A DNA stretch of 64,000 nt from Pseudoalteromonas umbrosa (GCF_030125375.1 NZ_JASJUU010000002.1:115538-179537), one strand, 5' to 3'. Positions 8,380 through 16,849 are shown, counted from the stretch's first letter. Program-made: numbers and translations. Notes: a model not told the origin generated them from the sequence alone.

Positions 8380-9246
8380 ATGACAAAAACTACTTATACA
8401 CCAGAACGAGTTTGGCAATGGCAAGAAGGTAACGGCGGAAAATTTGCCAATATAAATCGCCCAACAGCAGGACACAGATTCGAAACAACTTTGCCCACTG
8501 GCAAGCACCCGCTCCAACTTTATTCTTTAGCGACCCCTAATGGCGTTAAGGTCACCATTTTACTCGAAGAGCTACTCGAGAAAGGTATCGCAGGAGCAGA
8601 ATACGATGCCTTTTTAATTGATATTATGGAAGGAGATCAGTTCTCCTCTGGGTTTTGCGACATTAATCCCAATTCAAAAATCCCTGCGCTAATTGATAAC
8701 AGTCAAACGCCATCTATTCGAGTATTTGAATCTGGCGCAATCTTGCTATATCTGGCAGAAAAATTCTCTGAGTTTCTTCCTAAATCTCTCGCGCTTCGCA
8801 CCGAGTGTCTTAACTGGTTATTCTGGCAAATGGGAGCAGCACCCATTTTAGGTGGTGGATTTGGACACTTTTATGCTTATGCACCGGAAAAATACCAATA
8901 CCCCATCGACCGATACACCATGGAAGTAAAAAGACAACTAGATGTGTTAAATAATCACCTACAAAACAATGCCTATATGTGTGGCGATGAATACACCATC
9001 GCTGACATAGCTATTTGGCCTTGGTATGGGGTACTCGTTGAAGGCGGGCTGTATGAGGCGGCAGAGTTTTTAAATGTACAAGAATACACTCACGTTCAAC
9101 GCTGGGCTAAATCAATTTCAAAACGCCCTGCAGTCAAGCGTGGGCGCATGGTCAATCGCACATGGGGTGAACCAAGCGAACAGCTTCACCAAAGACATGA
9201 CAGTAGCGATTTCGAATTAAACACCCAAGACAAGATTAACCTCTAA
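8380..9246 (+). CDS. yghU: Glutathione S-transferase family protein, YghU type
   Basis: The 288 residues follow E. coli YghU closely: TYTPERVWQWQEGNGG, then FANINRPTAGHRFETTLPTG, then KHPLQLYSLATPNGVKVTILLEELLEKG. The thioredoxin-fold N domain is about residues 45-130 (DINPNSKIPAL and FESGAILLYLAEKF are the glutathione-site loops), followed by an all-helical C domain. YghU-type enzymes are Nu-class and have disulfide-bond reductase activity with glutathione. The start is the ATG at 8380, with AGGA six bases upstream; a GTG one codon earlier is also possible. It appears monocistronic. Confidence 0.93.
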   Translation: MTKTTYTPERVWQWQEGNGGKFANINRPTAGHRFETTLPTGKHPLQLYSLATPNGVKVTILLEELLEKGIAGAEYDAFLIDIMEGDQFSSGFCDINPNSKIPALIDNSQTPSIRVFESGAILLYLAEKFSEFLPKSLALRTECLNWLFWQMGAAPILGGGFGHFYAYAPEKYQYPIDRYTMEVKRQLDVLNNHLQNNAYMCGDEYTIADIAIWPWYGVLVEGGLYEAAEFLNVQEYTHVQRWAKSISKRPAVKRGRMVNRTWGEPSEQLHQRHDSSDFELNTQDKINL

Positions 9247-9289
9247 CACAGGCACTGTTAGCCCTCTTGTGGGGCTTAATTTAAGGGCA

Positions 9290-9763
9290 TCACTGCGTTT
9301 GCTGTTTAGACATAAACTCGCTCATCCTTTCTTGCAACTCTGCTTCGGTTAACTCTTCGATATGAGTTGCAATTGTCCAAACATGTCCGAACGGGTCTTC
9401 TAATGTACCTGCTCTATCACCATAAAATTGATCTTCAACAGCTCTGAGCTCTTTTGCCCCCATTGCCAAAGCTTGTGAGAAAACAAAGTCGACATCCTCT
9501 ACATAATGCATCAAAGAAACCGAAGTTCCCCCCAACTCCTTTGGTCCCTTGAAATGCATATCCGGGCATTCATCACTGATCATGATATGCGAGTCGCCAA
9601 TTTTCAGTTCAGCATGCGCGATTAATCCATCTGGCATGTTGAGCTGCATAACCAATGACGCATTAAATACTTTTTGATAAAAATGAATGGCGTCAGCGCC
9701 GCCTTGTACAATTAAATAAGGCGTGATCGCATGATACCCTTGAGGAATTCCCTTAACCGCCAT
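9290..9763 (-). CDS. VOC (glyoxalase/PhnB-like) family protein
   Basis: The 157-residue single-unit VOC protein has paired beta-alpha-beta-beta-beta modules: ITPYLIVQGGADAIHFYQKVFNA at the N side, and a C module with GTLEDPFGHVWTIATHIEE, the sequence typical of PhnB/YdcJ-like members. Members bind divalent metals and include isomerases, dioxygenases and antibiotic-binding proteins; the substrate here cannot be told from sequence. GGAG lies 8 bases before the ATG. The C-terminal tail (TEAELQERMSEFM) is common in this subgroup. It is convergent with the yghU-like gene. Confidence 0.88.
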   Translation of the reverse strand: MAVKGIPQGYHAITPYLIVQGGADAIHFYQKVFNASLVMQLNMPDGLIAHAELKIGDSHIMISDECPDMHFKGPKELGGTSVSLMHYVEDVDFVFSQALAMGAKELRAVEDQFYGDRAGTLEDPFGHVWTIATHIEELTEAELQERMSEFMSKQQTQ

Positions 9764-9924
9764 TATTGTTGCTCCAAAGCGATGTGTATGAAACTAAAAC
9801 TAGCCTAATATTGGCAAAGCACAACTTTGCCCTAAACTTTCCCGAGACACGGATTGAAATATGACGCTTTTCTTCCGTCAAAAAAACGCTAAACTATGCG
9901 TTTTTATCGCATTTCGGGGTCATT

Positions 9925-10680
9925 ATGCAGCGCAAAAAATTAGTTAACCAACTCACAGAATTACTCAAACCTTTTCAAATAAGTGACTTTTGCCCCAATG
10001 GTTTGCAGGTTGAAGGTAAGTCAGAGATCAAAAAGATAATTACCGGTGTCACTGCCAGCCAAGCGCTAATAGATGTTGCGATAGAAAAGCAAGCCGATGC
10101 AATCTTAGTGCACCATGGCTACTTTTGGAAAGGTGAAGACCAGCCAATTACTGGCATGAAAAAGCGTCGCATTCAAAGTTTACTTGCACATGATATTAAT
10201 TTACTGGCTTATCACCTACCGCTTGATGTACACCCAGAGCTTGGCAACAATGCACAACTTGGTCAGCTCCTAGACCTGATTGTAGAGCGTCCACTGGAGC
10301 CGTGGAATAAGAGCAGTGTCGCTGTTAAAGGAAAACTAAAAACCCCGATGACAACCGATGAATTTGCGCAGCTAATAGAAAATAAATTAGATAGAGCACC
10401 ACTAATGAATCAAGCTGGTGAGCACAAGATTGAAACGATTGCGTGGTGCACAGGCGGCGGTCAAAGCTTTATTGATCTAGCGGCTAGCCAAGGCATTGAT
10501 GCCTACCTAACAGGTGAAGCATCCGAGCAAACCATCCATAGTTCTAATGAACAAGGCATTCACTTTTTTGCAGCTGGACACCATGCAACTGAGCGTTACG
10601 GTGTTAAAGCCTTAGGGGAATACTTGGCTGACAAATACGACCTTGATGTTGAGTTTGTCGATATTAATAACCCGGTTTAA
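9925..10680 (+). CDS. ybgI: Nif3-like dinuclear metal centre protein (YbgI family)
   Basis: The 251-residue member of the NIF3/YbgI family has conserved features at normal positions: FCPNGLQVEG near residue 28, the metal-binding VHHGYFWKG, the LLAYHLPLDVHPELGNNAQLG stretch, and a C-terminal GHHATERYGVKALGEYL. These proteins form toroidal hexamers with a di-metal site. The biochemical role is debated, and GTP cyclohydrolase I-type activity has been questioned. The gene is followed 6 bp later by cmoM on the same strand, so the two probably share a message. Confidence 0.94.
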   Translation: MQRKKLVNQLTELLKPFQISDFCPNGLQVEGKSEIKKIITGVTASQALIDVAIEKQADAILVHHGYFWKGEDQPITGMKKRRIQSLLAHDINLLAYHLPLDVHPELGNNAQLGQLLDLIVERPLEPWNKSSVAVKGKLKTPMTTDEFAQLIENKLDRAPLMNQAGEHKIETIAWCTGGGQSFIDLAASQGIDAYLTGEASEQTIHSSNEQGIHFFAAGHHATERYGVKALGEYLADKYDLDVEFVDINNPV

Positions 10681-10686
10681 GCCATC

Positions 10687-11481
10687 ATGGCAAAAAAGCA
10701 ACATAAACCTAGTCCTCAAGATCGTCACTTTTGTGATATTGCAGGTAAGTTTAAAAATAATATCTACGGTACAACCAAGGGCAAAATTCGTGAAGCCGTG
10801 CTCAAACGTGATTTAGACGAGCTATTGAGCCATCACTTTACAGACAAAGCGCTCAGAATACTTGATGTTGGTGGAGGCCAAGGCCAACTTGCGCTCTACC
10901 TTGCTAAGCGAGGCCATCACGTGACTTTACTAGATGTATCTGAGCCTATGTTAGATCTCGCCAAAGAACGTGCTCAAAGTGAAAACCTTATCAATAAGAT
11001 GAGCTTCATTCATGCTCAGTTACAAGATATCCCAGCACTTGACCTTGGGCAGTTTGATTTAGTGCTCTGTCATGCAGTTTTAGAGTGGATAGTTGAGCAG
11101 CAACACGCATTAACCATATTAAAAAATTGCTTAAAGCCTAATAGCGTATTATCTCTTATGTACTTTAATAAAGCTGCGCAGCGTTTGGCAAACATGGTCT
11201 ATGGTAACTTCGACTACGTAGCGAGCGGATTGAAAGTTAAACAAAAAGTGGGACTTAGTCCAAATCAGCCACTGGAAAGTGAGCAGGTTGAACTTTGGTT
11301 AGCCGAGCTATCTCTCAAAACGATTAGTAAAACGGGCGTGCGTTGTTTTCACGATTATTTACGCGAGCTGCAAAAAGCAGAAGACCAATTTGAGGCGCTT
11401 TTAGCCCTTGAACTGCAGTACAACAGAGCAGAGCCCTATGCATCAATAGGAAGATATACGCACTTGTTGTTGCAATCATAA
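10687..11481 (+). CDS. cmoM: tRNA 5-carboxymethoxyuridine methyltransferase
   Basis: The 264-residue class I SAM-dependent methyltransferase matches E. coli CmoM (SmtA/YcbD) in its hallmark segments: DRHFCDIAGKFKNNIYGTTKGKIREAVL, the SAM motif LDVGGGQGQLALYLAKRGH, and NFDYVASGLKVKQK with a C-terminal VRCFHDYLRE. CmoM esterifies the 5-oxyacetate group on uridine 34 of tRNAs that read NYN codons, giving mcmo5U. It sits 6 bp after the YbgI-like gene. A long perfect hairpin (11490-11534) follows the stop. Confidence 0.93.
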   Translation: MAKKQHKPSPQDRHFCDIAGKFKNNIYGTTKGKIREAVLKRDLDELLSHHFTDKALRILDVGGGQGQLALYLAKRGHHVTLLDVSEPMLDLAKERAQSENLINKMSFIHAQLQDIPALDLGQFDLVLCHAVLEWIVEQQHALTILKNCLKPNSVLSLMYFNKAAQRLANMVYGNFDYVASGLKVKQKVGLSPNQPLESEQVELWLAELSLKTISKTGVRCFHDYLRELQKAEDQFEALLALELQYNRAEPYASIGRYTHLLLQS

Positions 11482-11489
11482 AAGAAAAC

Positions 11490-11534
11490 GGCCTTAACAT
11501 CTACAGCACCCACCACGGTACTAATGTTAAGGCC
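11490..11534. repeat. Perfect 11-bp inverted repeat between convergent genes
   Basis: GGCCTTAACAT (11490-11500) and ATGTTAAGGCC (11524-11534) form a perfect 11-bp stem with a 23-base loop. It lies 8 bp past the cmoM stop and in the 3' region of the convergent regulator gene. There is no T run next to the stem, so it could be a Rho-independent-like pause, an mRNA-end protector or a protein site. Confidence 0.6.
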
Positions 11535-11651
11535 AAGACATTTGCTGTAAGAGAGCAGCAATTAAACGTTGACATAGTTGCATGAATTTGTCCCTTGAAT
11601 CGCTTTGAAATAAATTGAAAAGCAAACAAATCAATCAGTTAATGTTTTTCA

Positions 11652-12515
11652 CTACATTTTTTCATCACTAAAATGCAGCAATACATAATTATAAAGCTCA
11701 CGCTTTTTAGTCGCGACACCTTGACCACCTGCTGATAAAATCACTTCTGTTTGCTGATCTGAATCAACCCAAGTATATACATAAAATGGCGTATTATTTC
11801 CGACAGCACGCATCGCTCGGAGAAGCTTTAGCCCTGCTAAAGGCTCACCTTCACGGCCCATATCTGAAATAACGACCGTATATTCATACATACTCAACAG
11901 CAATAGCGCCTCTTGTGTTGATGTTGTGTTATAAACACCTATCTTTTTTTTAAGAAAATATCCCTGCTCCTTTGCATTGTTTTTAGGGTTATCATCAACC
12001 CACAGTATTCTCCCTTTGGCATCAACGGGTTCACTGGCCTTAAAGCTCATATTTTGCTCATGATCAAACCCATGGTTAACTACTAGCCATATGCATACAC
12101 AGCACATCAGCAGAGTCACACCAATCCAAAATTTTAAATGCGCACCATCAGATCTTTGCTCTGCTCGCAGTATTGCTAACTCAAGCTGAGCAGTATCATT
12201 TGCACTGAGAATTGTGACTTCAGGATTAAACTTGTAACCCTGTCCACGCACAGTAAAAATAACATCTTGTTTTACACCTAATCGCCTTAATAGACTTCGT
12301 GTATCAGAGATCAAACGAGGTAGTGACCATGGGGAAACAACTGAATCAGGCCATAAGTAGGCTACCAGCTCTTCTTGAGAACAAACTTTAGGGTGGGTAT
12401 CAATTAAATAAGCAAGTAGCTTAAAAGTGCGATCTTCAAGTACCGCCTTTTTCCCATCTACTTCGAAGCTTTGACTTCGAGTGTTTAACACTGCATTAGA
12501 AAACTGATATTCCAT
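11652..12515 (-). CDS. Winged-helix DNA-binding protein with a TM segment and a receiver-like C domain
   Basis: The 287 residues show three parts. Residues 1-97 are an OmpR/ToxR-type winged helix (LEDRTFKLLAYLID, CSQEELVAYLWPD, TVRGQGYKF). Residues 129-147 are one hydrophobic helix (FWIGVTLLMCCVCIWLVV). Residues 168-283 resemble a response-regulator receiver: ILWVDDNP (D174, D175), VVISDMG (D218, the phosphoacceptor position), a Thr near 248, and K270 in ATKK. If the helix spans the membrane with the winged helix inside, the receiver would be in the periplasm, where phosphotransfer is not expected, so the topology or the use of the receiver fold must be unusual. No histidine kinase is adjacent. 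Confidence 0.85.
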   Translation of the reverse strand: MEYQFSNAVLNTRSQSFEVDGKKAVLEDRTFKLLAYLIDTHPKVCSQEELVAYLWPDSVVSPWSLPRLISDTRSLLRRLGVKQDVIFTVRGQGYKFNPEVTILSANDTAQLELAILRAEQRSDGAHLKFWIGVTLLMCCVCIWLVVNHGFDHEQNMSFKASEPVDAKGRILWVDDNPKNNAKEQGYFLKKKIGVYNTTSTQEALLLLSMYEYTVVISDMGREGEPLAGLKLLRAMRAVGNNTPFYVYTWVDSDQQTEVILSAGGQGVATKKRELYNYVLLHFSDEKM

Positions 12516-12719
12516 ATCTTCATGATTTCCAATTAATTAACTAATAATCACAAGAATTCATAGACTATACCAAAGTCTTCAACAGAGCTAGTCTTTCAAG
12601 CTAGTAATAATGTCTAATGGAATGTACCTAAATACACACTTTCTTTCTCTGACTATCTGAACGTATTTAGCATTATTATCAAATATATACAGTGCATACA
12701 GAGGCTTCAAATACGGCTG

Positions 12720-13301
12720 TTAACGGCAAACATCACGTAATAATTGGTTAGCTAGAGTCGCAATTACATCAGCATCTTTTTGAGCTTGGGAAAATGTCCT
12801 AAGTCCATAAATACCAACTATTAAACTTTGTGCTCGCTGCTCAGGCAAGCGCTCTCCCTTTATCGCGCCTTCTTTTTCAGCTTGTATAAATATGTCTTTC
12901 ATAAAACTTTGCCACATGATGCACTGTTGGCTTAAAACTGCCTGTGCCTGCTCATCTGTTTGAGCAATTTCATTAATGGCTTTTTGACTTAAACATGATT
13001 GGGTAGGGTCGCCACTGACACACTCAGCAACAATACTGTCTAAGTACGCTTGTAATCCACTTAATGCATCACTCTGATCACGAAAAATAGCGCGTAGCTC
13101 GTCGCTTCTGTCCAAGTTGTACTGTTCTAATGACGCAAGCAATAAACCTTTTTTATTCTCAAATGCACAGTAGATAGAACCTGGATGAAGCCCTGTAGCG
13201 CGCTTTAAATCTTGCATACTGGTTTTATTGTAGCCTTTTTCCATAAATGCATTCATAGCGGCTCTTAGAACAGCTTCTCTATCAAACTCTGCGCTTCTCA
13301 T
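12720..13301 (-). CDS. TetR/AcrR family repressor, NemR-like context
   Basis: The 193-residue regulator has an N-terminal TetR HTH at about residues 8-50 (AVLRAAMNAFMEKGYNKTSMQDLKRATGLHPGSIYCAFENK) and a helical ligand domain with several Cys (ECVSGDPTQSCLS, SQQCIMW), which could sense electrophiles as NemR does. The frame extends 27 codons upstream, but GGAG six bases before the ATG at 13301 fixes the start. It is divergent from an old-yellow-enzyme gene, the arrangement of nemR-nemA, and three TTGAA-N6-TTCAA palindromes lie between them. Confidence 0.9.
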   Translation of the reverse strand: MRSAEFDREAVLRAAMNAFMEKGYNKTSMQDLKRATGLHPGSIYCAFENKKGLLLASLEQYNLDRSDELRAIFRDQSDALSGLQAYLDSIVAECVSGDPTQSCLSQKAINEIAQTDEQAQAVLSQQCIMWQSFMKDIFIQAEKEGAIKGERLPEQRAQSLIVGIYGLRTFSQAQKDADVIATLANQLLRDVCR

Positions 13302-13342
13302 TAATAACTCCATGAGGGGATTTATAGGTATCTTAAACAATT

Positions 13343-13409
13343 TTGAACAAATGTTCAAAAACTCTCTTGAATGATCGTTCAAATAAAGCTATCTTGAATA
13401 AACATTCAA
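13343..13409. promoter_or_regulatory. Three palindromic operator-like sites (TTGAA-N6-TTCAA)
   Basis: Three 16-bp sites share TTGAA-N6-TTCAA: TTGAACAAATGTTCAA at 13343-13358, TTGAATGATCGTTCAA at 13367-13382 and TTGAATAAACATTCAA at 13394-13409. Their centres are 24 and 27 bp apart. They fill the spacer between the tetR-type gene and the reductase gene, where they would cover both promoters. They are inferred to be binding sites of the adjacent TetR protein. Confidence 0.8.
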
Positions 13410-13429
13410 AATAAAGAGAACGACAACCC

Positions 13430-14473
13430 ATGACAGACATCTTATTTCAACCCTATAAATTAAACGACATTATCTCATTAAAAAACCGCGTATTAATGGC
13501 GCCTCTTACACGCTGTATGGCAGACGATGCACTCGTCCCTACAGATGATATGGCCGCATATTATGCAAGACGAGCTGAAGCTGGATTAATTATTTCTGAA
13601 GCGACTATTATCCGACCTGATGGCCAGGGGTACCCAAATACTCCAGGGTTATTTACTCCTGAGCAAATCAATGGATGGCGAAAGGTCACTGATGCTGTGC
13701 ACAATAACGGTGGTAAGATTTTTGCGCAGCTATGGCATACAGGCCGCACGGCACACCCCTACTTTTATGATGGAGACACTGTCATAGCGCCAAGTGCACG
13801 AGGACTTGAAGGAACAGTTCCGCGTATGAGAGAGCTCAGTTATCAAGTGCCAACTCCTGCTACCGTTGAGCAAATCAAGCAATTGGTTGAAGACTACGCT
13901 CAGGCAGCTGCCAATGCGATAGATGCTGGCTTTGACGGTGTTGAGATCCATGGCGCTAATGGATATCTCATCGACCAATTTTTGCATTATGACAGCAATA
14001 CCCGAACCGACCAATACGGCGAGACTCCCGAAAATATGAGCCGATTTGCTTTGGAAGTCGTCGATGCCATTGCGACGCGTATCGGCCATGAAAAAACAGC
14101 CTTACGTCTATCTCCGGGTGCGTATTTCAACATGGCTGCGGATGTGCGAGACAAAGCCGTGTTTGACTACTTATTACCTGAACTGGAAAAACGCAACTTG
14201 GCCTTTTTACATATCGGGATATTCGACGACGAAATGACGTTCGAACACCTCGGTGGCAGAGCTTCTGACTATGTTAGAGCAAGATATCAAAAAACATTGG
14301 TTGGTGTCGGTGGGTTTACACCACAAACAGGGGCAACAGCAATAGAGTCCGACCGCTTTGATTTACTCGCAATTGGTAGACCATTTATTGCCAATCCAGA
14401 TTACATTGCCAAAGTCAAAAATCAGCAACCTTTAACCGAATATAGTGAAGAGATGCTAGCATCTCTCATATAA
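13430..14473 (+). CDS. Alkene reductase of the old yellow enzyme family (NemA-like)
   Basis: The 347-residue FMN-dependent ene-reductase reduces activated C=C bonds of electrophiles such as maleimides or quinones, and nitro compounds, with NAD(P)H. Family marks: LKNRVLMAPLTRC at the N end, GKIFAQLWHTGR, the substrate-binding H174 and N177 with Y179 in EIHGANGYL, the SRFALEVVDAI segment, and LAIGRPFIANPD at the phosphate site. The divergent TetR gene and the three operators suggest induction by reactive electrophiles, as in nemRA of E. coli. The ribosome site is weak (AGAGAA). Confidence 0.93.
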   Translation: MTDILFQPYKLNDIISLKNRVLMAPLTRCMADDALVPTDDMAAYYARRAEAGLIISEATIIRPDGQGYPNTPGLFTPEQINGWRKVTDAVHNNGGKIFAQLWHTGRTAHPYFYDGDTVIAPSARGLEGTVPRMRELSYQVPTPATVEQIKQLVEDYAQAAANAIDAGFDGVEIHGANGYLIDQFLHYDSNTRTDQYGETPENMSRFALEVVDAIATRIGHEKTALRLSPGAYFNMAADVRDKAVFDYLLPELEKRNLAFLHIGIFDDEMTFEHLGGRASDYVRARYQKTLVGVGGFTPQTGATAIESDRFDLLAIGRPFIANPDYIAKVKNQQPLTEYSEEMLASLI

Positions 14474-14493
14474 TGTATTGACTATCAGGGTTA

Positions 14494-14898
14494 CTACTTT
14501 ACCAGTGGTAGCCCTTGCGACTTCCAACCCAAAATATCTCCCTCTAAGTGGAGCAAATTAAACCCGCGTTTAAATAAAGCGGTTTCAAAAATTTGTGCCC
14601 GCCTTCCAGAGCGGCAATACACCACTAATGTTTGATCTTTTAATTCATTGAGTAGAAATGATTGCGCTTCAATTTGATCATAAGGAATATTTATCGCGCC
14701 TTTAATATGACCATCAGCGTACTCTTCCACAGTACGCACATCGATAATCGTATATGGAGCATCTGACATTTGATTAATTAACAACTCTTTTGCTTTAACA
14801 GCTTGAATATTTGCACTGACTACAGCACTAAAGCAAAGCGATGTGACCAAAATTACTTTTAAGAGAAATACCTCAAAAAACCGCCCAGAACTGAACAT
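14494..14898 (-). CDS. Exported rhodanese-like protein (PspE/GlpE size)
   Basis: The 134-residue product has a hydrophobic leader (VFLLKVILVTSLCFSAVVSA) and a single rhodanese domain: TIIDVRTVEEYADGHIKGAINIPYDQI, then the active-site loop YCRSGRRA with the Cys that would carry the persulfide. Rhodaneses transfer sulfane sulfur, for example from thiosulfate to cyanide or a thiol; the leader places this one in the periplasm, like PspE. AGGAG seven bases before the ATG at 14898 sets the start, rather than a TTG two codons up. It converges on the reductase gene. Confidence 0.9.
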   Translation of the reverse strand: MFSSGRFFEVFLLKVILVTSLCFSAVVSANIQAVKAKELLINQMSDAPYTIIDVRTVEEYADGHIKGAINIPYDQIEAQSFLLNELKDQTLVVYCRSGRRAQIFETALFKRGFNLLHLEGDILGWKSQGLPLVK

Positions 14899-15424
14899 CA
14901 GCAAACTCCTAACTAAAACTATTGAAAAAACGCATTACCAAAATAGCCTATCTTAAAAATCATTAAAAGACGATATATCTGCAAATGAAGAAATCCTTTT
15001 TAAAAAAATCACCAACCTAATAAAACAATAAGCACTTAATTTTTAATAGAAAATAAAACCATGATTGAAATAATTAGCGTCTACTATCCTTTAGTCTAAT
15101 ACCGAAAATGCCAATACCTACTATTACTTACTGCACGCGAGATTGGACAATTGGTTAGACAACTCACCTTGTTAAATTTTGAGTTTTTAGTCTAATCTAA
15201 AATTGAATATTGAGCAGTATGGCAGCGGTTTAGGTAATACGTGCCTAAAACAAATACAAAATCATTAGTATTTGTCTTTTATATTAAACAAATTAGTTAT
15301 TAATTCGTCACATTAGACATGAACAATAACGTTAGTTTTAACCCGTCGCTGAATACAACCACTTCAGCGATACGTGGCTTAGTTGTGCAGTTGTTTTGCC
15401 ACTTAATGTTCGGAACAGCACATT
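14899..15424. other. Long AT-rich upstream region of phaB
   Basis: There is no gene here. It is very AT-rich in its left half. It contains the 10-mer TTAGTCTAAT twice, exactly 96 bp apart (15091-15100 and 15187-15196); an 8-bp inverted repeat ACAAATAC/GTATTTGT (15250-15257, 15268-15275); and a hairpin TCGCTGAA/TTCAGCGA (15346-15353, 15363-15370) close to the phaB start. These could be regulator sites or a structured leader for PHA genes. Confidence 0.5.
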
Positions 15425-16174
15425 ATGGAAAATAAAAAAATAGCAGTAGTAACAGGCGCTTTAGGTGGTATCGGTACAGCCATTACCCAAAAGCTCGTAG
15501 AAAATAATTACTTTGTTATTGCAGTTGCAAGCCCTAGACGTAACGAAGCAGACTTTGATACTTGGTGCAATGAATCAAATATCAACCCGAAATATGTTTC
15601 ACCATTATTTTTAGATGTGACTGACGCACAAGCGTGCACTGATAGCCTTGAGTCAGTTATTGATAATCACGGTAAAATTGACGTTTTGGTTAATAATGCT
15701 GGTATTACTCGTGATGCTTCATTTAAAAAAATGAATGCGCAGCAATGGCACGATGTCATTGATACAAATTTAAATTCTATGTTCAATATGACTCAACCTC
15801 TGTTTGCACACATGTGTAGCAATAAGTCAGGTCGTGTTATCAACATCTCTAGCGTTAATGGTCAAAAAGGACAGTTTGGCCAAGCAAACTACGCGGCAGC
15901 CAAAGCTGGTATGATTGGCTTTAGTAAATCCCTTGCCTATGAAGGCGCACGAGCAGGTGTAACAGTGAATGTTGTTGCACCTGGATATACAGAAACCCCT
16001 ATGGTTGCAAAAATGCGTGAAGACGTATTAGAAAGCATCAAGGCACAAGTGCCGATGCAACGACTAGCGACACCATTAGAAGTTGCTGAAACAGTGAGCT
16101 TTTTAGCATCTGATGGCGCTGCATATATTACAGGTGAAACGCTTGCCTTAAACGGCGGCCTGTATATGAACTAA
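15425..16174 (+). CDS. phaB: Acetoacetyl-CoA reductase (SDR)
   Basis: The 249-residue short-chain dehydrogenase reduces acetoacetyl-CoA to (R)-3-hydroxybutyryl-CoA with NADPH, supplying the monomer for PHA synthase. Visible motifs: the glycine-rich TGALGGIGTA near residue 10, LVNNAGITRD, the catalytic Ser in INISSVNGQKGQFGQ, and YAAAKAGMIGFSKSLAYEGA with the YxxxK pair. NVVAPGYTETPMV and the C-terminal ALNGGLYMN match PhaB. The first gene of a same-strand phaB-phasin-phaC run, which supports the substrate assignment over other FabG-like reductases. A 526-bp upstream region holds repeats. Confidence 0.94.
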   Translation: MENKKIAVVTGALGGIGTAITQKLVENNYFVIAVASPRRNEADFDTWCNESNINPKYVSPLFLDVTDAQACTDSLESVIDNHGKIDVLVNNAGITRDASFKKMNAQQWHDVIDTNLNSMFNMTQPLFAHMCSNKSGRVINISSVNGQKGQFGQANYAAAKAGMIGFSKSLAYEGARAGVTVNVVAPGYTETPMVAKMREDVLESIKAQVPMQRLATPLEVAETVSFLASDGAAYITGETLALNGGLYMN

Positions 16175-16194
16175 AAAACTCAACGATACCATTT

Positions 16195-16212
16195 AGAAAA
16201 GGCAACTTTTCT
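16195..16212 (+). repeat. Hairpin between phaB and the phasin gene
   Basis: AGAAAAG and CTTTTCT form a 7-bp stem closed by a GCAA loop, a stable GNRA-type tetraloop. It lies 21 bp after the phaB stop. It has no T tract and probably marks or protects a transcript end. Confidence 0.45.
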
Positions 16213-16267
16213 GTAGTAGATGGGTATTGCATTTTTAAACGGATTATCTCTCAATAGGAAGCAAGCC

Positions 16268-16612
16268 ATGTACAACGACTTTTTTAAATCAATCACTGAT
16301 CAAAGCGAAAAATTCTTTTCACCTGCAATTCAGTTCAACCAACTAGTTGCAAAAAATATCGAGCAACTAGCGAAAATTCAGCTAGATGCAGCGCATTCAT
16401 TCACAGAGACATCTGTAGAACAACTAAAAACTGCCGCTGAAGTAAAAGACGTAAAGTCTTTCATTGACTTCAATGCAAGCCAGCTCAGTGCAGTTAATAA
16501 ACTAAGCCAGCAGCTTATCGAAGACGGTCAAAAGTTAACTCAATTAGGTCAAGAGTTTAAAGACAACCTAGAGACCATCTCTAACGAGACTGTTAAAGCG
16601 GCAAAAGTATAA
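16268..16612 (+). CDS. Phasin family protein (PHA granule coat)
   Basis: The 114-residue, almost wholly helical, amphipathic protein starts MYNDFFKSITDQSEKFFSPA. It fits the short gammaproteobacterial phasins that coat PHA granules and control their number and size. The segment FNQLVAKNIEQLAKIQLDAAHSFTETSVEQLK is the recognisable core. The frame runs 16 codons further up, but AGGA eight bases before the ATG at 16268 fixes the start. It lies between phaB and phaC, and its small size and position argue strongly for phasin. Confidence 0.88.
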   Translation: MYNDFFKSITDQSEKFFSPAIQFNQLVAKNIEQLAKIQLDAAHSFTETSVEQLKTAAEVKDVKSFIDFNASQLSAVNKLSQQLIEDGQKLTQLGQEFKDNLETISNETVKAAKV

Positions 16613-16621
16613 TGCGTTAAT

Positions 16622-16656
16622 ATCAGCCTAGTGAAATCCAATTTTGCTAGGCTGAT
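16622..16656 (+). repeat. 10-bp inverted repeat downstream of the phasin gene
   Basis: ATCAGCCTAG (16622-16631) and CTAGGCTGAT (16647-16656) pair perfectly around 15 bases. There is no T tract after it. It could lower transcription into phaC, so that phasin, needed in bulk, is made in excess of the synthase. Confidence 0.5.
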
Positions 16657-16849
16657 CTACCTAATTCAAATGCAATACCACTGACAAGCTTATATATGGT
16701 CATCGCGATCTGTGAGTATGAGTATTAGAGAATATATGTGCCAATAAACAACGTCGACTCACGCTCTCGTTAAAAAGTTTGTACAGCACATGCAGCGCAT
16801 CTTTTAAAGCAATAACTCGTCTGTCACACCTCCGATTAGGAAGCATAAA

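Noticed and set aside
8189..8386. A 65-codon leftward frame with a hydrophobic N terminus
   Set aside because: It needs a TTG start inside the neighbouring transferase gene, has no ribosome site, and has no recognisable homologue pattern.
9259..9285. Terminator after the glutathione transferase gene
   Set aside because: The AGCCC/GGGCT stem is only 5 bp and the following T run is broken (TAATTT).
11490..11534. Integron attC-like site
   Set aside because: The core resembles GTTRRRY/RYYYAAC only loosely, there is no second pair of inner boxes, and no cassette or integrase is near.
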